Shown here: one piece after another, positions 6,359 to 12,656 of the stretch | Layout of the letters: each line of letters opens with the position of its first letter | Position numbering within the stretch: position 1 is the stretch's first letter | NCBI GenBank assembly: GCA_902796535.1 | Contig: CADBPL010000027.1 | Location: forward strand, 1 to 13,655 | Source of the DNA: Oscillospiraceae bacterium | Lineage (GTDB): Bacteria > Bacillota > Clostridia > Oscillospirales > Acutalibacteraceae | Length of the DNA: 13,655 nucleotides | Direction of reading: 5' to 3' | Translations under genes and position numbers: made by a program | The notes under the pieces: model-generated | Told to the model about the DNA's origin: nothing | Databases searched by the model: none | The model's input: only the letters and a program-made list of their open reading frames with translations

Positions 6359-6886
6359 ATGAAAATCACAATAATCGGTAGGAAGTGCACCATTCGGGAT
6401 TCTTTCAAAGAGCACGCTGAAAAAAAGCTGAAGAAAATCGAGCGCTTTTTCGGCGATTCCGCCGAGGCAAAGGTCACCGCAACGGTTGAAAAGAACTATC
6501 AGGTCGTTGAAGTGACTGTGATGTACAACAACATGGTTTTCCGTGCGGAAGAACGGGCCGAAAACATGAATGAAGCCCTTGATCTCTGTGTGGATTCGCT
6601 CATCCGCCAGATCCGTAAGAACAAGACCCGCATCGAAAAACGCATGAAAGCGGCCTCGTTCGACGTGCTGCCGTTAGACGCTGACGAACCGGAAGAAACA
6701 GAATTTGACCTGGTACGCACCAAAAAGGTCGAGCTTCGCCCCGAAACGGTCGAAGAAGCCATTCTGAAAATGAATCTGGTCGGTCACATGTTCTATATGT
6801 TCTGCAACGCCGAAAACGGCAAAGTCTGCGTGGTTTATGTGCGCAAAGACGGAGGCTACGGCCTGATTGAACCTGAAATTGGCTGA
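6359..6886 (+). CDS. hpf: Long-form ribosome hibernation promoting factor
   Basis: Long HPF binds the 30S decoding region and, through its C-terminal domain, pairs two ribosomes into inactive 100S dimers in slow growth. Residues 1-100 form the S30AE/RaiA domain (MKITIIGRKCTIRDSFKEHAEKK, then the lysine/arginine-rich helix SLIRQIRKNKTRIEKRMK). An acidic linker follows at about 108-120. Residues 122-175 form the dimerisation domain (EEAILKMNLVGHMFYMF, then VVYVRKDGGYGLIEPE). The 175-residue length fits the long form of Firmicutes. AGGAG at 6346-6350 fixes ATG 6359. It has its own promoter and terminator, so it appears monocistronic. Confidence 0.96.
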   Translation: MKITIIGRKCTIRDSFKEHAEKKLKKIERFFGDSAEAKVTATVEKNYQVVEVTVMYNNMVFRAEERAENMNEALDLCVDSLIRQIRKNKTRIEKRMKAASFDVLPLDADEPEETEFDLVRTKKVELRPETVEEAILKMNLVGHMFYMFCNAENGKVCVVYVRKDGGYGLIEPEIG

Positions 6887-6892
6887 TTCTTA

Positions 6893-6921
6893 TTGACGAA
6901 CGCTAAGAATTTTTATATAAT
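6893..6921 (+). promoter_or_regulatory. Near-consensus sigma-A promoter of the rlmL operon
   Basis: TTGACG (6893-6898), a 17-bp spacer and a perfect TATAAT (6916-6921). It sits in the 38 nt between the hpf stop codon and the hpf terminator. The expected start near 6928 falls within the left arm of that terminator (6925-6933). It would drive rlmL, the diacylglycerol kinase gene and the two genes after it, with a leader of about 90 nt. Confidence 0.75.
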
Positions 6922-6922
6922 T

Positions 6923-6954
6923 GTGGGAGCGGAGTGATCCGCTCCCGCTTTTTT
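6923..6954 (+). terminator. Intrinsic terminator of hpf
   Basis: GGGAGCGGA (6925-6933) pairs perfectly with TCCGCTCCC (6938-6946) across a GTGA tetraloop. A G-U and a G-C pair can extend it on the outside (6923-6924 with 6947-6948). TTTTTT follows at 6949-6954. It overlaps the predicted start of the promoter at 6893-6921. Confidence 0.9.
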
Positions 6955-6982
6955 AACAGCATTCCAGAAGAAAGGAAGAACG

Positions 6983-7012
6983 CGGGCGTTTTTGCCCGGT
7001 TCACAAAACCGG
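6983..7012 (+). other. Two mutually exclusive hairpins in the rlmL leader
   Basis: CGGGC (6983-6987) can pair with GCCCG (6994-6998), and CCGGTT (6996-7001) can pair with AACCGG (7007-7012). The stems share bases 6996-6998, so both cannot form fully. They stand between a Shine-Dalgarno-like AAAGGAAG (6971-6978) and ATG 7017, which has no closer ribosome binding site. Confidence 0.4.
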
Positions 7013-7016
7013 TTTC

Positions 7017-8132
7017 ATGCAAATCAATTTTGTCATTCCCTGTCTGCTCGGGTTAGAGGGGCTGATCGCCGAGGAGCTGCGGCAGCTTGACGCGGCCGAG
7101 GTCACGGCCGAAAACGGCCGCGTACTTTTTAAGGGCGACGAAAACCTGCTGGCGCGGGTCAACATCTGTTCCCGTTTTGCCGAGCGCGTTCAGATTTTAG
7201 TCGGCAGCTTTCATGCCGAAAGCTTTGAAGAATTGTTTCAGGGCGCCAGAGCGCTGCCGTGGGAAGAATGGATCGGCCTGCGCGATGCGTTCCCCGTCAA
7301 GGGTTATTCGCTCAATTCCCAGCTGTTCAGCGTGAGCGATTGCCAGTCCATTCTCAAAAAAGCGGTGGTGGAACGCCTGAAAGAAACCTATCGCATCCCC
7401 TGGTTTGAAGAGACCGGCCCGATCCACCAGATTCAGTTTTCCATTCAAAAAAACGAGGTCAGCCTTTTGCTGGATACCTCCGGCGCAGGGCTGCATAAAC
7501 GCGGCTACCGCCCGCAGGCCAATGCCGCCCCCATTAAAGAAACGCTTGCGGCGGCGCTTTGCAGCATTTCCCGGCTGCGCCCCTATCACACGCTTTACGA
7601 CCCGATGTGCGGCTCCGGCACGATTCTGATCGAGGGTGCGCTCATGGCCATGAATATCGCGCCCGGGCTGCACCGCAATTTTGCGTGCGACCGGTGGGAT
7701 CAGCTCGACCGCGGCATCTGGGCGCGGGAGAAGGAGCGGGCGCGGGAAAACGAAAAACGCGATTGTGAGTTTCTGGCCTACGGGTCAGACATTGACCCCG
7801 AAGCGATCCGCGTGGCGCAGCTCAACGCGCAGCAGGCCGGTGTGGCGGAAAGAATTCGCTTTTCCGTGGCGGATGTGCGCGATTTTCAGGGCGTTACCGA
7901 ACGCGGCACGGTGATTTGCAACCCGCCCTACGGCGAGCGGCTGCTTGACAACAGGGAGGCGGTGCGCCTTTATCACACGATGGGGCAGGTGTTTGAACGG
8001 CGGCACGGCTGGTCTTACACGGTGATCAGTCCGTCCGAAACGTTTGAAAGCGATTTCGGCCGCAGGGCAGACAAACGGCGCAAGCTGTATAACGGCATGA
8101 TCAGATGTCAGGCATATATGTATTATAAATAA
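7017..8132 (+). CDS. rlmL: THUMP-domain 23S rRNA guanine-N2 methyltransferase (RlmL/YpsC-like)
   Basis: The family methylates a guanine of 23S rRNA (m2G2445 in E. coli) with S-adenosylmethionine. An N-terminal ferredoxin-like/THUMP region covers about residues 1-155, starting with INFVIPCLLGLEGLIAEELR, a typical family start. The Rossmann methyltransferase follows: LYDPMCGSGT at 193-202, GSDIDPEA at 256-263, and the catalytic NPPYGER at 302-308. At 371 residues it matches the single-domain Gram-positive form and lacks the C-terminal RlmK half of the E. coli fusion. ATG 7017 is the only usable start: in-frame codons back to 6972 contain no ATG, GTG or TTG. No Shine-Dalgarno lies at normal distance. 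It is the first gene of a four-gene operon. Confidence 0.92.
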   Translation: MQINFVIPCLLGLEGLIAEELRQLDAAEVTAENGRVLFKGDENLLARVNICSRFAERVQILVGSFHAESFEELFQGARALPWEEWIGLRDAFPVKGYSLNSQLFSVSDCQSILKKAVVERLKETYRIPWFEETGPIHQIQFSIQKNEVSLLLDTSGAGLHKRGYRPQANAAPIKETLAAALCSISRLRPYHTLYDPMCGSGTILIEGALMAMNIAPGLHRNFACDRWDQLDRGIWAREKERARENEKRDCEFLAYGSDIDPEAIRVAQLNAQQAGVAERIRFSVADVRDFQGVTERGTVICNPPYGERLLDNREAVRLYHTMGQVFERRHGWSYTVISPSETFESDFGRRADKRRKLYNGMIRCQAYMYYK

Positions 8133-8153
8133 GAGAGAGAGGCTTGATAAAAA

Positions 8154-9110
8154 ATGAAATACGTATTTGTGATCAACCCCGGCGCCGGCAAGGGCAAGGG
8201 CAGGGCAATGATCGAACCGCAGATCCGCGACTATTTTGCCGCGCACGGCGGCGATTATGAGATCCATGTTACCACCAGAGCATACGAAGGCATTGATTTT
8301 GTGCGTGATTATCCGGTGGGCGACGAGGTTGTGCGGTTCTATGCCTGCGGCGGCGACGGCACGCTGTTTGAAGTGGTCAACGGCGCTTACGGCAAAAAGA
8401 ATGTTGAGGTCGGCGTGCTTCCGCTTGGCTCCGGCAACGACTTCATTCGGCTTTTCGGCACCAAAGAACAGCTTTGCAACGTCGAGGCGCAGGTCAACGG
8501 CAGGCCGCTGCAGCTTGACGTGATCAAGTGCATGGGGAAAATTGCGATCAATCAGTGTTCCATGGGGCTTGATGCTGAAATCTGCGCCGAGCAGGCTACG
8601 TTCAAAAAGTTCCCTCTGCTTTCCGGCGAGGCGGCCTATACGGCGTCGCTGCTCTATTGCTTCATCGGCCGCCTGAAAAGCACCTTCACCGTGCAGATCG
8701 ACGATGGTGAGCCGTTCACCCAGCCCACGCTGTTTTGCTTTTGCGGCAATTCCCGCTGGTATGGCGGCGGCTATATGGCGGCTCCTCTCGCCATGCCGGA
8801 CGACGGGCTGCTGGATTTTGTCGTGGTGAAAAAGTCCGTTTCCCGCGCCAAGCTGCTTTCTCTCTCACAAAAATATAAGCGCGGCGAGCACCTCGGGTGG
8901 GATATCACCAATTTTGTTCGCGGCAAAAAAATGACGATCCACAGCGAAAAGCCCGCCGCCGTCAACATCGACGGGGAATGTGAATACGTGACCGACTGCA
9001 CGTTTGAGATCGTCGAAAAGGGCATCACCTTTGTGGTGCCGTCCTCCTCCACCTATTTTGACGATGTGGAAAAGGGAATCATCTGCGATTCCAAGCCGCT
9101 GAGGAGATGA
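8154..9110 (+). CDS. Diacylglycerol/lipid kinase family protein (DagK/YegS/BmrU-like)
   Basis: The DAGK catalytic domain phosphorylates a lipid alcohol with ATP. In Gram-positive bacteria DgkB recycles diacylglycerol from lipoteichoic acid synthesis. Visible motifs are the N-terminal INPGAGKGKG at 7-16, the nucleotide-binding CGGDGTLFEVVNG at 65-77 and LPLGSGNDFIR at 89-99. The C-terminal beta-sandwich ends with the family element NIDGECEYVTDCTFEIV. The length of 318 residues is close to DgkB. The substrate cannot be set from sequence: diacylglycerol, undecaprenol or a sphingoid base are options in this family. It starts 21 nt after rlmL with GAGAGAGG upstream, and its stop lies 4 nt before the next gene. 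Confidence 0.9.
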   Translation: MKYVFVINPGAGKGKGRAMIEPQIRDYFAAHGGDYEIHVTTRAYEGIDFVRDYPVGDEVVRFYACGGDGTLFEVVNGAYGKKNVEVGVLPLGSGNDFIRLFGTKEQLCNVEAQVNGRPLQLDVIKCMGKIAINQCSMGLDAEICAEQATFKKFPLLSGEAAYTASLLYCFIGRLKSTFTVQIDDGEPFTQPTLFCFCGNSRWYGGGYMAAPLAMPDDGLLDFVVVKKSVSRAKLLSLSQKYKRGEHLGWDITNFVRGKKMTIHSEKPAAVNIDGECEYVTDCTFEIVEKGITFVVPSSSTYFDDVEKGIICDSKPLRR

Positions 9111-9114
9111 GGGC

Positions 9115-9312
9115 GTGCTGAACTGGCTGCAGGCTCACGCGGCAACGGTTCTTGTGGCAGCCTTGCTGCTGGCGGCCGTTGTGCTGGCCGTTGTCAAAAT
9201 CATCAAGGATAAAAAAAGCGGCAGGTGCTCCTGCGGCGGCAGCTGTTCCGGCTGCCCGATGAGCGGGCAATGCCGCCCTGCGGAGCATCCCGAGAAGGAG
9301 TCAAAGCAATGA
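9115..9312 (+). CDS. FeoB-associated Cys-rich membrane peptide
   Basis: This is a 65-residue protein with one N-terminal membrane helix (about 8-29, VLVAALLLAAVVLAVVKI). A basic stretch KIIKDKKSG and a cysteine cluster CSCGGSCSGCP at about 38-48 follow, then a sixth cysteine at 53. This is the pattern of the FeoB-associated family, usually coded next to the ferrous iron transporter FeoB and of unknown biochemical role. No feoA or feoB is in the window, so the link to iron is inference. It begins with GTG 9115, supported by GAGGAG at 9101-9106 overlapping the kinase stop. Its TGA overlaps the next ATG (ATGA at 9309-9312), suggesting coupled translation. Confidence 0.82.
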   Translation: MLNWLQAHAATVLVAALLLAAVVLAVVKIIKDKKSGRCSCGGSCSGCPMSGQCRPAEHPEKESKQ

Positions 9313-9959
9313 TGAACGATCTGCTGATTTTCGGCGTCGGCGGTATGGGGCGCGACACCCTGTGGCTGGCGCAGCGCATCAATCAGGTGAAGCCGACGTG
9401 GAACATTCTGGGCTTTTTAGATGATTCTCCGGCTGCGCAGGGCAGGGTCATCAACGGCTGCCCCGTGCTTGGCACGATCGAAGCCGTGGCCGATTACCCG
9501 AACGCGTTTCTGGTCTGCGCCATCGGCAGCTCCGCCGTGCGGCGGCGGCTGACCGAAAAAATGAAGGCGCTCAACCCTGCCGCCCGCTTCGCCACGCTCA
9601 TTGACCCGGACACGATCGTTGCGGAAAACGCCGAAATCGGGGAAGGGGTCGTCATCTGCGCGCGCAATTATGTTTCGGTCAACTCCAGAATCAGCGACCA
9701 TTGCCTCATCGGCGCGGGCTGCACGGTCGGGCATGACGCCGTGCTCGACGAATACGTCACGCTCTATCCGGGCGTGAACGTCTCCGGCGCCGTGCACTTG
9801 CATGAAGGGTGCGAAATGGGAACGGGTTCACAGATCATTCAGTGCCTTTCGGTCGGCGAACGCACCATCGTCGGCGCGGGCGCGACCGTGGTAAGAGATC
9901 TGCCGCCCGACTGCACAGCGGTCGGCGTGCCGGCAAAACCGATCAAAGATCACAGTTAA
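9309..9959 (+). CDS. NeuD/PglD-family sugar O- or N-acyltransferase
   Basis: NeuD/PglD-family enzymes transfer an acyl group, usually acetyl from acetyl-CoA, to a sugar. The 216-residue product has an N-terminal Rossmann-like sugar-binding part (LLIFGVGGMGRDTLWLA at 5-21, then GFLDDS) and a left-handed beta-helix of hexapeptide repeats from about residue 100 (IVAENAEIGEGVVICARN onward). It ends in the CoA-site segment IVGAGATVVRDLPPDCTAVGVPAKPI. His142 in TVGHDAVLDE aligns with the catalytic histidine of PglD. AAGGAG at 9295-9300 supports ATG 9309. A second ATG at 9312 is also possible. No other sugar biosynthesis gene is near, so the acceptor is unknown. It is the last gene of the operon. 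Confidence 0.87.
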   Translation: MMNDLLIFGVGGMGRDTLWLAQRINQVKPTWNILGFLDDSPAAQGRVINGCPVLGTIEAVADYPNAFLVCAIGSSAVRRRLTEKMKALNPAARFATLIDPDTIVAENAEIGEGVVICARNYVSVNSRISDHCLIGAGCTVGHDAVLDEYVTLYPGVNVSGAVHLHEGCEMGTGSQIIQCLSVGERTIVGAGATVVRDLPPDCTAVGVPAKPIKDHS

Positions 9960-9982
9960 AGAAAATACTCAAAAGTTTCGCT

Positions 9983-10150
9983 CAAGCCTTTTCAAAGGCT
10001 TGCGGTTTCCAAAGGCAGGGCCTTTGGCCGCCGACCGCAGTCGGCGGAATCCAAGGCTGAAAGAAGCGCAGGAGGGGAGCTGAAACAGTCCGGTGGACTG
10101 TTTCAGCGTGGGGAACCCTCGCCGGGGGTTCCCCGGCGCGAAGCGCGGCC
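9983..10150. repeat. Cluster of consecutive palindromes (candidate dispersed repeat or structured RNA)
   Basis: At least five strong inverted repeats stand side by side in the spacer after the acyltransferase gene. CAAGCCTT (9983-9990) pairs with AAGGCTTG (9995-10002). CCAAAGGC (10009-10016) pairs with GCCTTTGG (10020-10027). CCGCCGAC (10028-10035) pairs with GTCGGCGG (10040-10047). GCTGAAACAGTCC (10079-10091) pairs with GGACTGTTTCAGC (10095-10107). GGGGAACCC (10110-10118) pairs with GGGTTCCCC (10126-10134). A small sixth, GCGC-GAA-GCGC, lies at 10136-10146. All stems are perfect, with loops of 3-7 nt, and the second and third directly abut. Only 10048-10078 is unpaired and it contains AGGAGGGGAG. 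Such palindrome mosaics in clostridial intergenic regions are usually multi-copy elements. I cannot test copy number here. Confidence 0.7.
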
Positions 10151-10162
10151 TGCGAAAAGAAT

Positions 10163-10202
10163 AAACACCTGCGTACTTGCCGAAAGCACGCAGGTGTTTT
10201 TT
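10163..10202. terminator. Bidirectional terminator between convergent operons
   Basis: AAACACCTGCGT (10163-10174) pairs perfectly with ACGCAGGTGTTT (10188-10199) over a 13-nt loop that may add three more pairs. TTTTTT (10197-10202) serves the + strand. Read on the - strand, the stem is followed by TTTATTCTTTTC, a usable U-rich tract. It lies between + genes ending at 9959 and - genes ending at 10218, so it likely stops both. Confidence 0.85.
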
Positions 10203-10217
10203 AACGCATATTTGCGA

Positions 10218-10901
10218 TTATGCCGGCGTCAGCAGGCTGGTCACAAGCGTCGTGAACAGCAGCCGGAACAGCGGGGTGACGTTGATGCCGCGCGGCACGG
10301 CGACCACATCGTCGCTCACGTCAAACGAGATGTTTTCAAAATACGTGTTCTGCACGGAGTTGGTCAGCGAATCGGTCACCTTGAGCAGCTTGAGCTGGTC
10401 GCCCACATAGCAGAATTTGGCCGTAACCGTGGCATTGTCGTAGTATTCCTCCACGTCATAGGCCACGCCGTCAATGGTTTCCGAATAGCTCTTCACATAG
10501 CGCAGCACGCTGAAGGTCACGCCGGTCAGGCGCTTGATGAGCTTGGCCACGTCGTTTTCGCCAAGGCCGAACCCGAGCGCCGAAGTTTTCACGTAGAAAA
10601 ACGGCAGAATGGGCAGGTAGGCGTAGATGTTGCCGCCGTTGAGCACAAACCGAATGTTAATCAGCCCGCCTCCCTTGAATTCATACGCCAGCGCATTGCC
10701 CTTGACGACAAAGGTGTTGGTCGATGAACCCAGCAGAGGGGCGCTGCTTTTCATCGTGACGCTGACCGCCTGCTTGCCGTTGAGCGCGTCGATCAGCTTT
10801 TGTGTTTTGGTGGTTTCCGCCGCATTGACGCAGAGCGTGAACGCGGAGAAGGCGAACAGGAGCGACAGGAGGATTGCCAGGCTTTTTTTACAGGTTTTCA
10901 T
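10218..10901 (-). CDS. Small secreted protein of unknown function
   Basis: This 227-residue protein has a clear Sec signal peptide: the basic start MKTCKK, a hydrophobic core LAILLSLLFAFSAFTLC, and likely cleavage after VNA at about residue 25. The mature part alternates short beta-type segments (TFVVKGNALAYEFKG, GVAYDVEEYYDNATVTAKF, DQLKLLKVTDS). It looks faintly like a LolA/LppX-type open beta-barrel that binds hydrophobic ligands, but that is a guess and I do not recognise a family. It lacks a lipobox: the Cys in the signal region is not followed by a lipobox-type context. The end (PLFRLLFTTLVTSLLTPA) is hydrophobic. ATG 10901 has AAAGGA at about 9 nt. An upstream in-frame start at 10922 overlaps that site and is rejected. 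It follows the beta-helix gene by 22 nt and is probably co-transcribed. Confidence 0.7.
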   Translation of the reverse strand: MKTCKKSLAILLSLLFAFSAFTLCVNAAETTKTQKLIDALNGKQAVSVTMKSSAPLLGSSTNTFVVKGNALAYEFKGGGLINIRFVLNGGNIYAYLPILPFFYVKTSALGFGLGENDVAKLIKRLTGVTFSVLRYVKSYSETIDGVAYDVEEYYDNATVTAKFCYVGDQLKLLKVTDSLTNSVQNTYFENISFDVSDDVVAVPRGINVTPLFRLLFTTLVTSLLTPA

Positions 10902-10923
10902 AAACAACGTCCTTTCTGACAAT

Positions 10924-12555
10924 TTATTGATTGAGCAGTTCCTGCAAGATGATGACCTTGAGCGTTTGCAGGATCACGCGCAGATAGCGGAACACAAAGG
11001 TGAAGCGCTGCGCCGTCGGGTAAGACCCCGGCACGCCGTCGGCAGCATAGCAGCCGATGCTGTTGCCGGTGATGGGGTTGCCGAAAAAGTCCTCGGTCAG
11101 TTCGCAGCCCGTGTCAACGCCTTTGCGCAGCAGCGGCGAGCCCGCCACGAGCCGGAACGAATCCGGGTCGCTGAAATCGCTCGACGCAAAGCCGGGCGGC
11201 GCCGTAACGGGACGCCTGTCGACAACGGGGATCAGCGTATTGTAATAGCAGTTGTTGGTGATGAGGGTGTTCTGCTTTTTGGCGTCCAGATCATAGCGGA
11301 CGGAATAGCCGGGCAGGGGGGCGAAGATGTTGTTGGCCACCAGCCCGTCGGGAATGCGGCTGATATCGAAATCCTGACAGTTGATGATGGTGTTGTTGTA
11401 AAACTGAATGCCGTATTCCTTCGCGCTGCCGCCCAGACGGTTGCTGCCGCCGCTGTCGTTGACCGACAGGCAGTAGCGCACCACGTTGCCGTGGTGACCG
11501 CTGTGGTTGGGGTTGTTGCACATGAAGCGCTGGTTGTCGTGCGAGTAGATGTACTGATAGGTGCAGTGGTGCGAGTAGGAATCAAAGTCCACGCTCATGC
11601 CGTCGCCCACGTTTTTCTGTCCGGCGATCTCGCAGTATTCAATGGTGCTGTTCACGCTGCCCCAGAACCACATGGAGGCGTTGAAATATTTGATCTCGCC
11701 GTTTTCGTCCAGACCGGGTCCCTGACAGCAGTCGATCGAGCGGCAGTGGGTGACCAGCGCGCCGTCGCAGATGCCGACGATGATCGATTCCGCGTCCATA
11801 TCGTGAAAATATACGTTTTTGACCAGCGCGCCCGTGTTGAAGATCGGGTCGATATCCTCTTCCTCACACCATGGGGTCTGCTCATCGTTCCACGAGCCCC
11901 ACAGGCTGATGCCGTTGCCGCAGTCATACATTTCACAGTCGGTGACCGTCAGGTCATTGACCGCAAAGCGCGAACGGGCGGGCAGGCCCTTGACCATCAC
12001 GCAGGCGCGCGCATCGGCCGCGCCGTTGGATAAATTGTCGCGATCCGTCCACTCCACGTTCTGCATATCGTGCATGTCAAGCCCGGTCAGCGTGATCCCC
12101 ACGCTCGTTTGCTGCAGCGCGTCGATCCAGATGCCGCCGCCGTTGTGGGCGGTGAATTCCAGATCGCTCACCGTCACATAAGAGCAGTCGAACAGCCGCA
12201 GCACCTCGGTGTGATTGTCGGTATACAGGCGCGGCTTGCCCAGCGTCTCGTCACCGTAGGATGAAATCAGGATCGGTTCATCCTTTGTGCCCGAGCAGGT
12301 GAGCGTCAGCTCGCAGGGATAGGTTCCGCCGCGGCGGAACAGGATTTTTGAGCCGGGTGTCAGGGAGAGCGATTTGAGCTTTTCAACGCTCTGAAAAGCC
12401 GAAGCCTGCGCCGTGCCGCTGTTTTGGTCGCTGCCGCTGATGCTGTCAATGTAATAGGTCACGCCGCTGTCGACAGCAAAGCAGGGCAGGGCGGTCAGCA
12501 GCAGAGCGGCCGCCAGGAACCAAGAGAACAGACCTCTGCGATACGTCATGATCAT
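10924..12555 (-). CDS. Secreted right-handed parallel beta-helix protein
   Basis: The 543-residue product has a signal peptide (core FSWFLAAALLLTALPCFA, cleavage near residue 27). The start of a pectate-lyase-like beta-helix follows: TYYIDSISGSDQNSGT, then GSKILFRRGGTYP. The middle is made of repeated coils with aligned Asn, Asp and aromatic residues (VTVSDLEFTAHNGGGIWI, GDGMSVDFDSYSHHCTYQYI, GNVVRYCLSVND, YNNTIINC). The end of the helix has the common FGNPITGNSIGCYA. Such proteins are often polysaccharide lyases, hydrolases or sugar-binding surface proteins, but no catalytic set could be assigned, so enzymatic activity is uncertain. A C-terminal stretch of about 25 residues (FVFRYLRVILQTLKVIILQE) is amphipathic and outside the helix. 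Start 12555 or 12549 are both possible. Neither has a good ribosome binding site. Confidence 0.82.
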   Translation of the reverse strand: MIMTYRRGLFSWFLAAALLLTALPCFAVDSGVTYYIDSISGSDQNSGTAQASAFQSVEKLKSLSLTPGSKILFRRGGTYPCELTLTCSGTKDEPILISSYGDETLGKPRLYTDNHTEVLRLFDCSYVTVSDLEFTAHNGGGIWIDALQQTSVGITLTGLDMHDMQNVEWTDRDNLSNGAADARACVMVKGLPARSRFAVNDLTVTDCEMYDCGNGISLWGSWNDEQTPWCEEEDIDPIFNTGALVKNVYFHDMDAESIIVGICDGALVTHCRSIDCCQGPGLDENGEIKYFNASMWFWGSVNSTIEYCEIAGQKNVGDGMSVDFDSYSHHCTYQYIYSHDNQRFMCNNPNHSGHHGNVVRYCLSVNDSGGSNRLGGSAKEYGIQFYNNTIINCQDFDISRIPDGLVANNIFAPLPGYSVRYDLDAKKQNTLITNNCYYNTLIPVVDRRPVTAPPGFASSDFSDPDSFRLVAGSPLLRKGVDTGCELTEDFFGNPITGNSIGCYAADGVPGSYPTAQRFTFVFRYLRVILQTLKVIILQELLNQ

Positions 12556-12566
12556 CGCGAAGCGAT
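12554..12566 (-). other. Small hairpin over the beta-helix start codon
   Basis: On the - strand ATCGC (12566-12562) pairs with GCGAT (12558-12554) across TTC, taking in the first two bases of ATG 12555. Use of the second ATG at 12549 would place the start just after the stem. Confidence 0.35.
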
Positions 12567-12620
12567 TCAGAATTCACACACAATGAAATAAAAAATCTCA
12601 CTCTTGTGCCCGAATCGCGC

Positions 12621-12629
12621 CTCCTTTCT
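12621..12629 (-). promoter_or_regulatory. Strong Shine-Dalgarno-like sequence without a start codon
   Basis: The - strand reads AGAAAGGAGG here, close to an ideal ribosome binding site. No ATG, GTG or TTG follows at normal distance, and the beta-helix ATG is about 65 nt downstream. An ATT codon 4 nt after it opens only a five-codon frame (IRAQE then stop). It lies between the Clp gene stop (12657) and the beta-helix gene. Confidence 0.4.
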
Positions 12630-12656
12630 GAATTTTCACGCGAAATCCCTTACCTT

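Noticed and set aside
9225..9308. Upstream start of the acyltransferase at 9225
   Set aside because: It would overlap the Cys-rich peptide by 88 bases. AAGGAG and ATG 9309 give the normal family N-terminus.
9983..10150. CRISPR array reading of the palindrome cluster
   Set aside because: The palindromes differ from each other and there are no identical repeats with regular spacers and no cas genes.
10627..12033. Long + strand open frame of 468 codons opposite the beta-helix gene
   Set aside because: Its translation is low-complexity, rich in Val, Ala and Asp, with no fold signal. The - strand frame has a signal peptide and a clear beta-helix. It is a shadow caused by GC-rich codon use.
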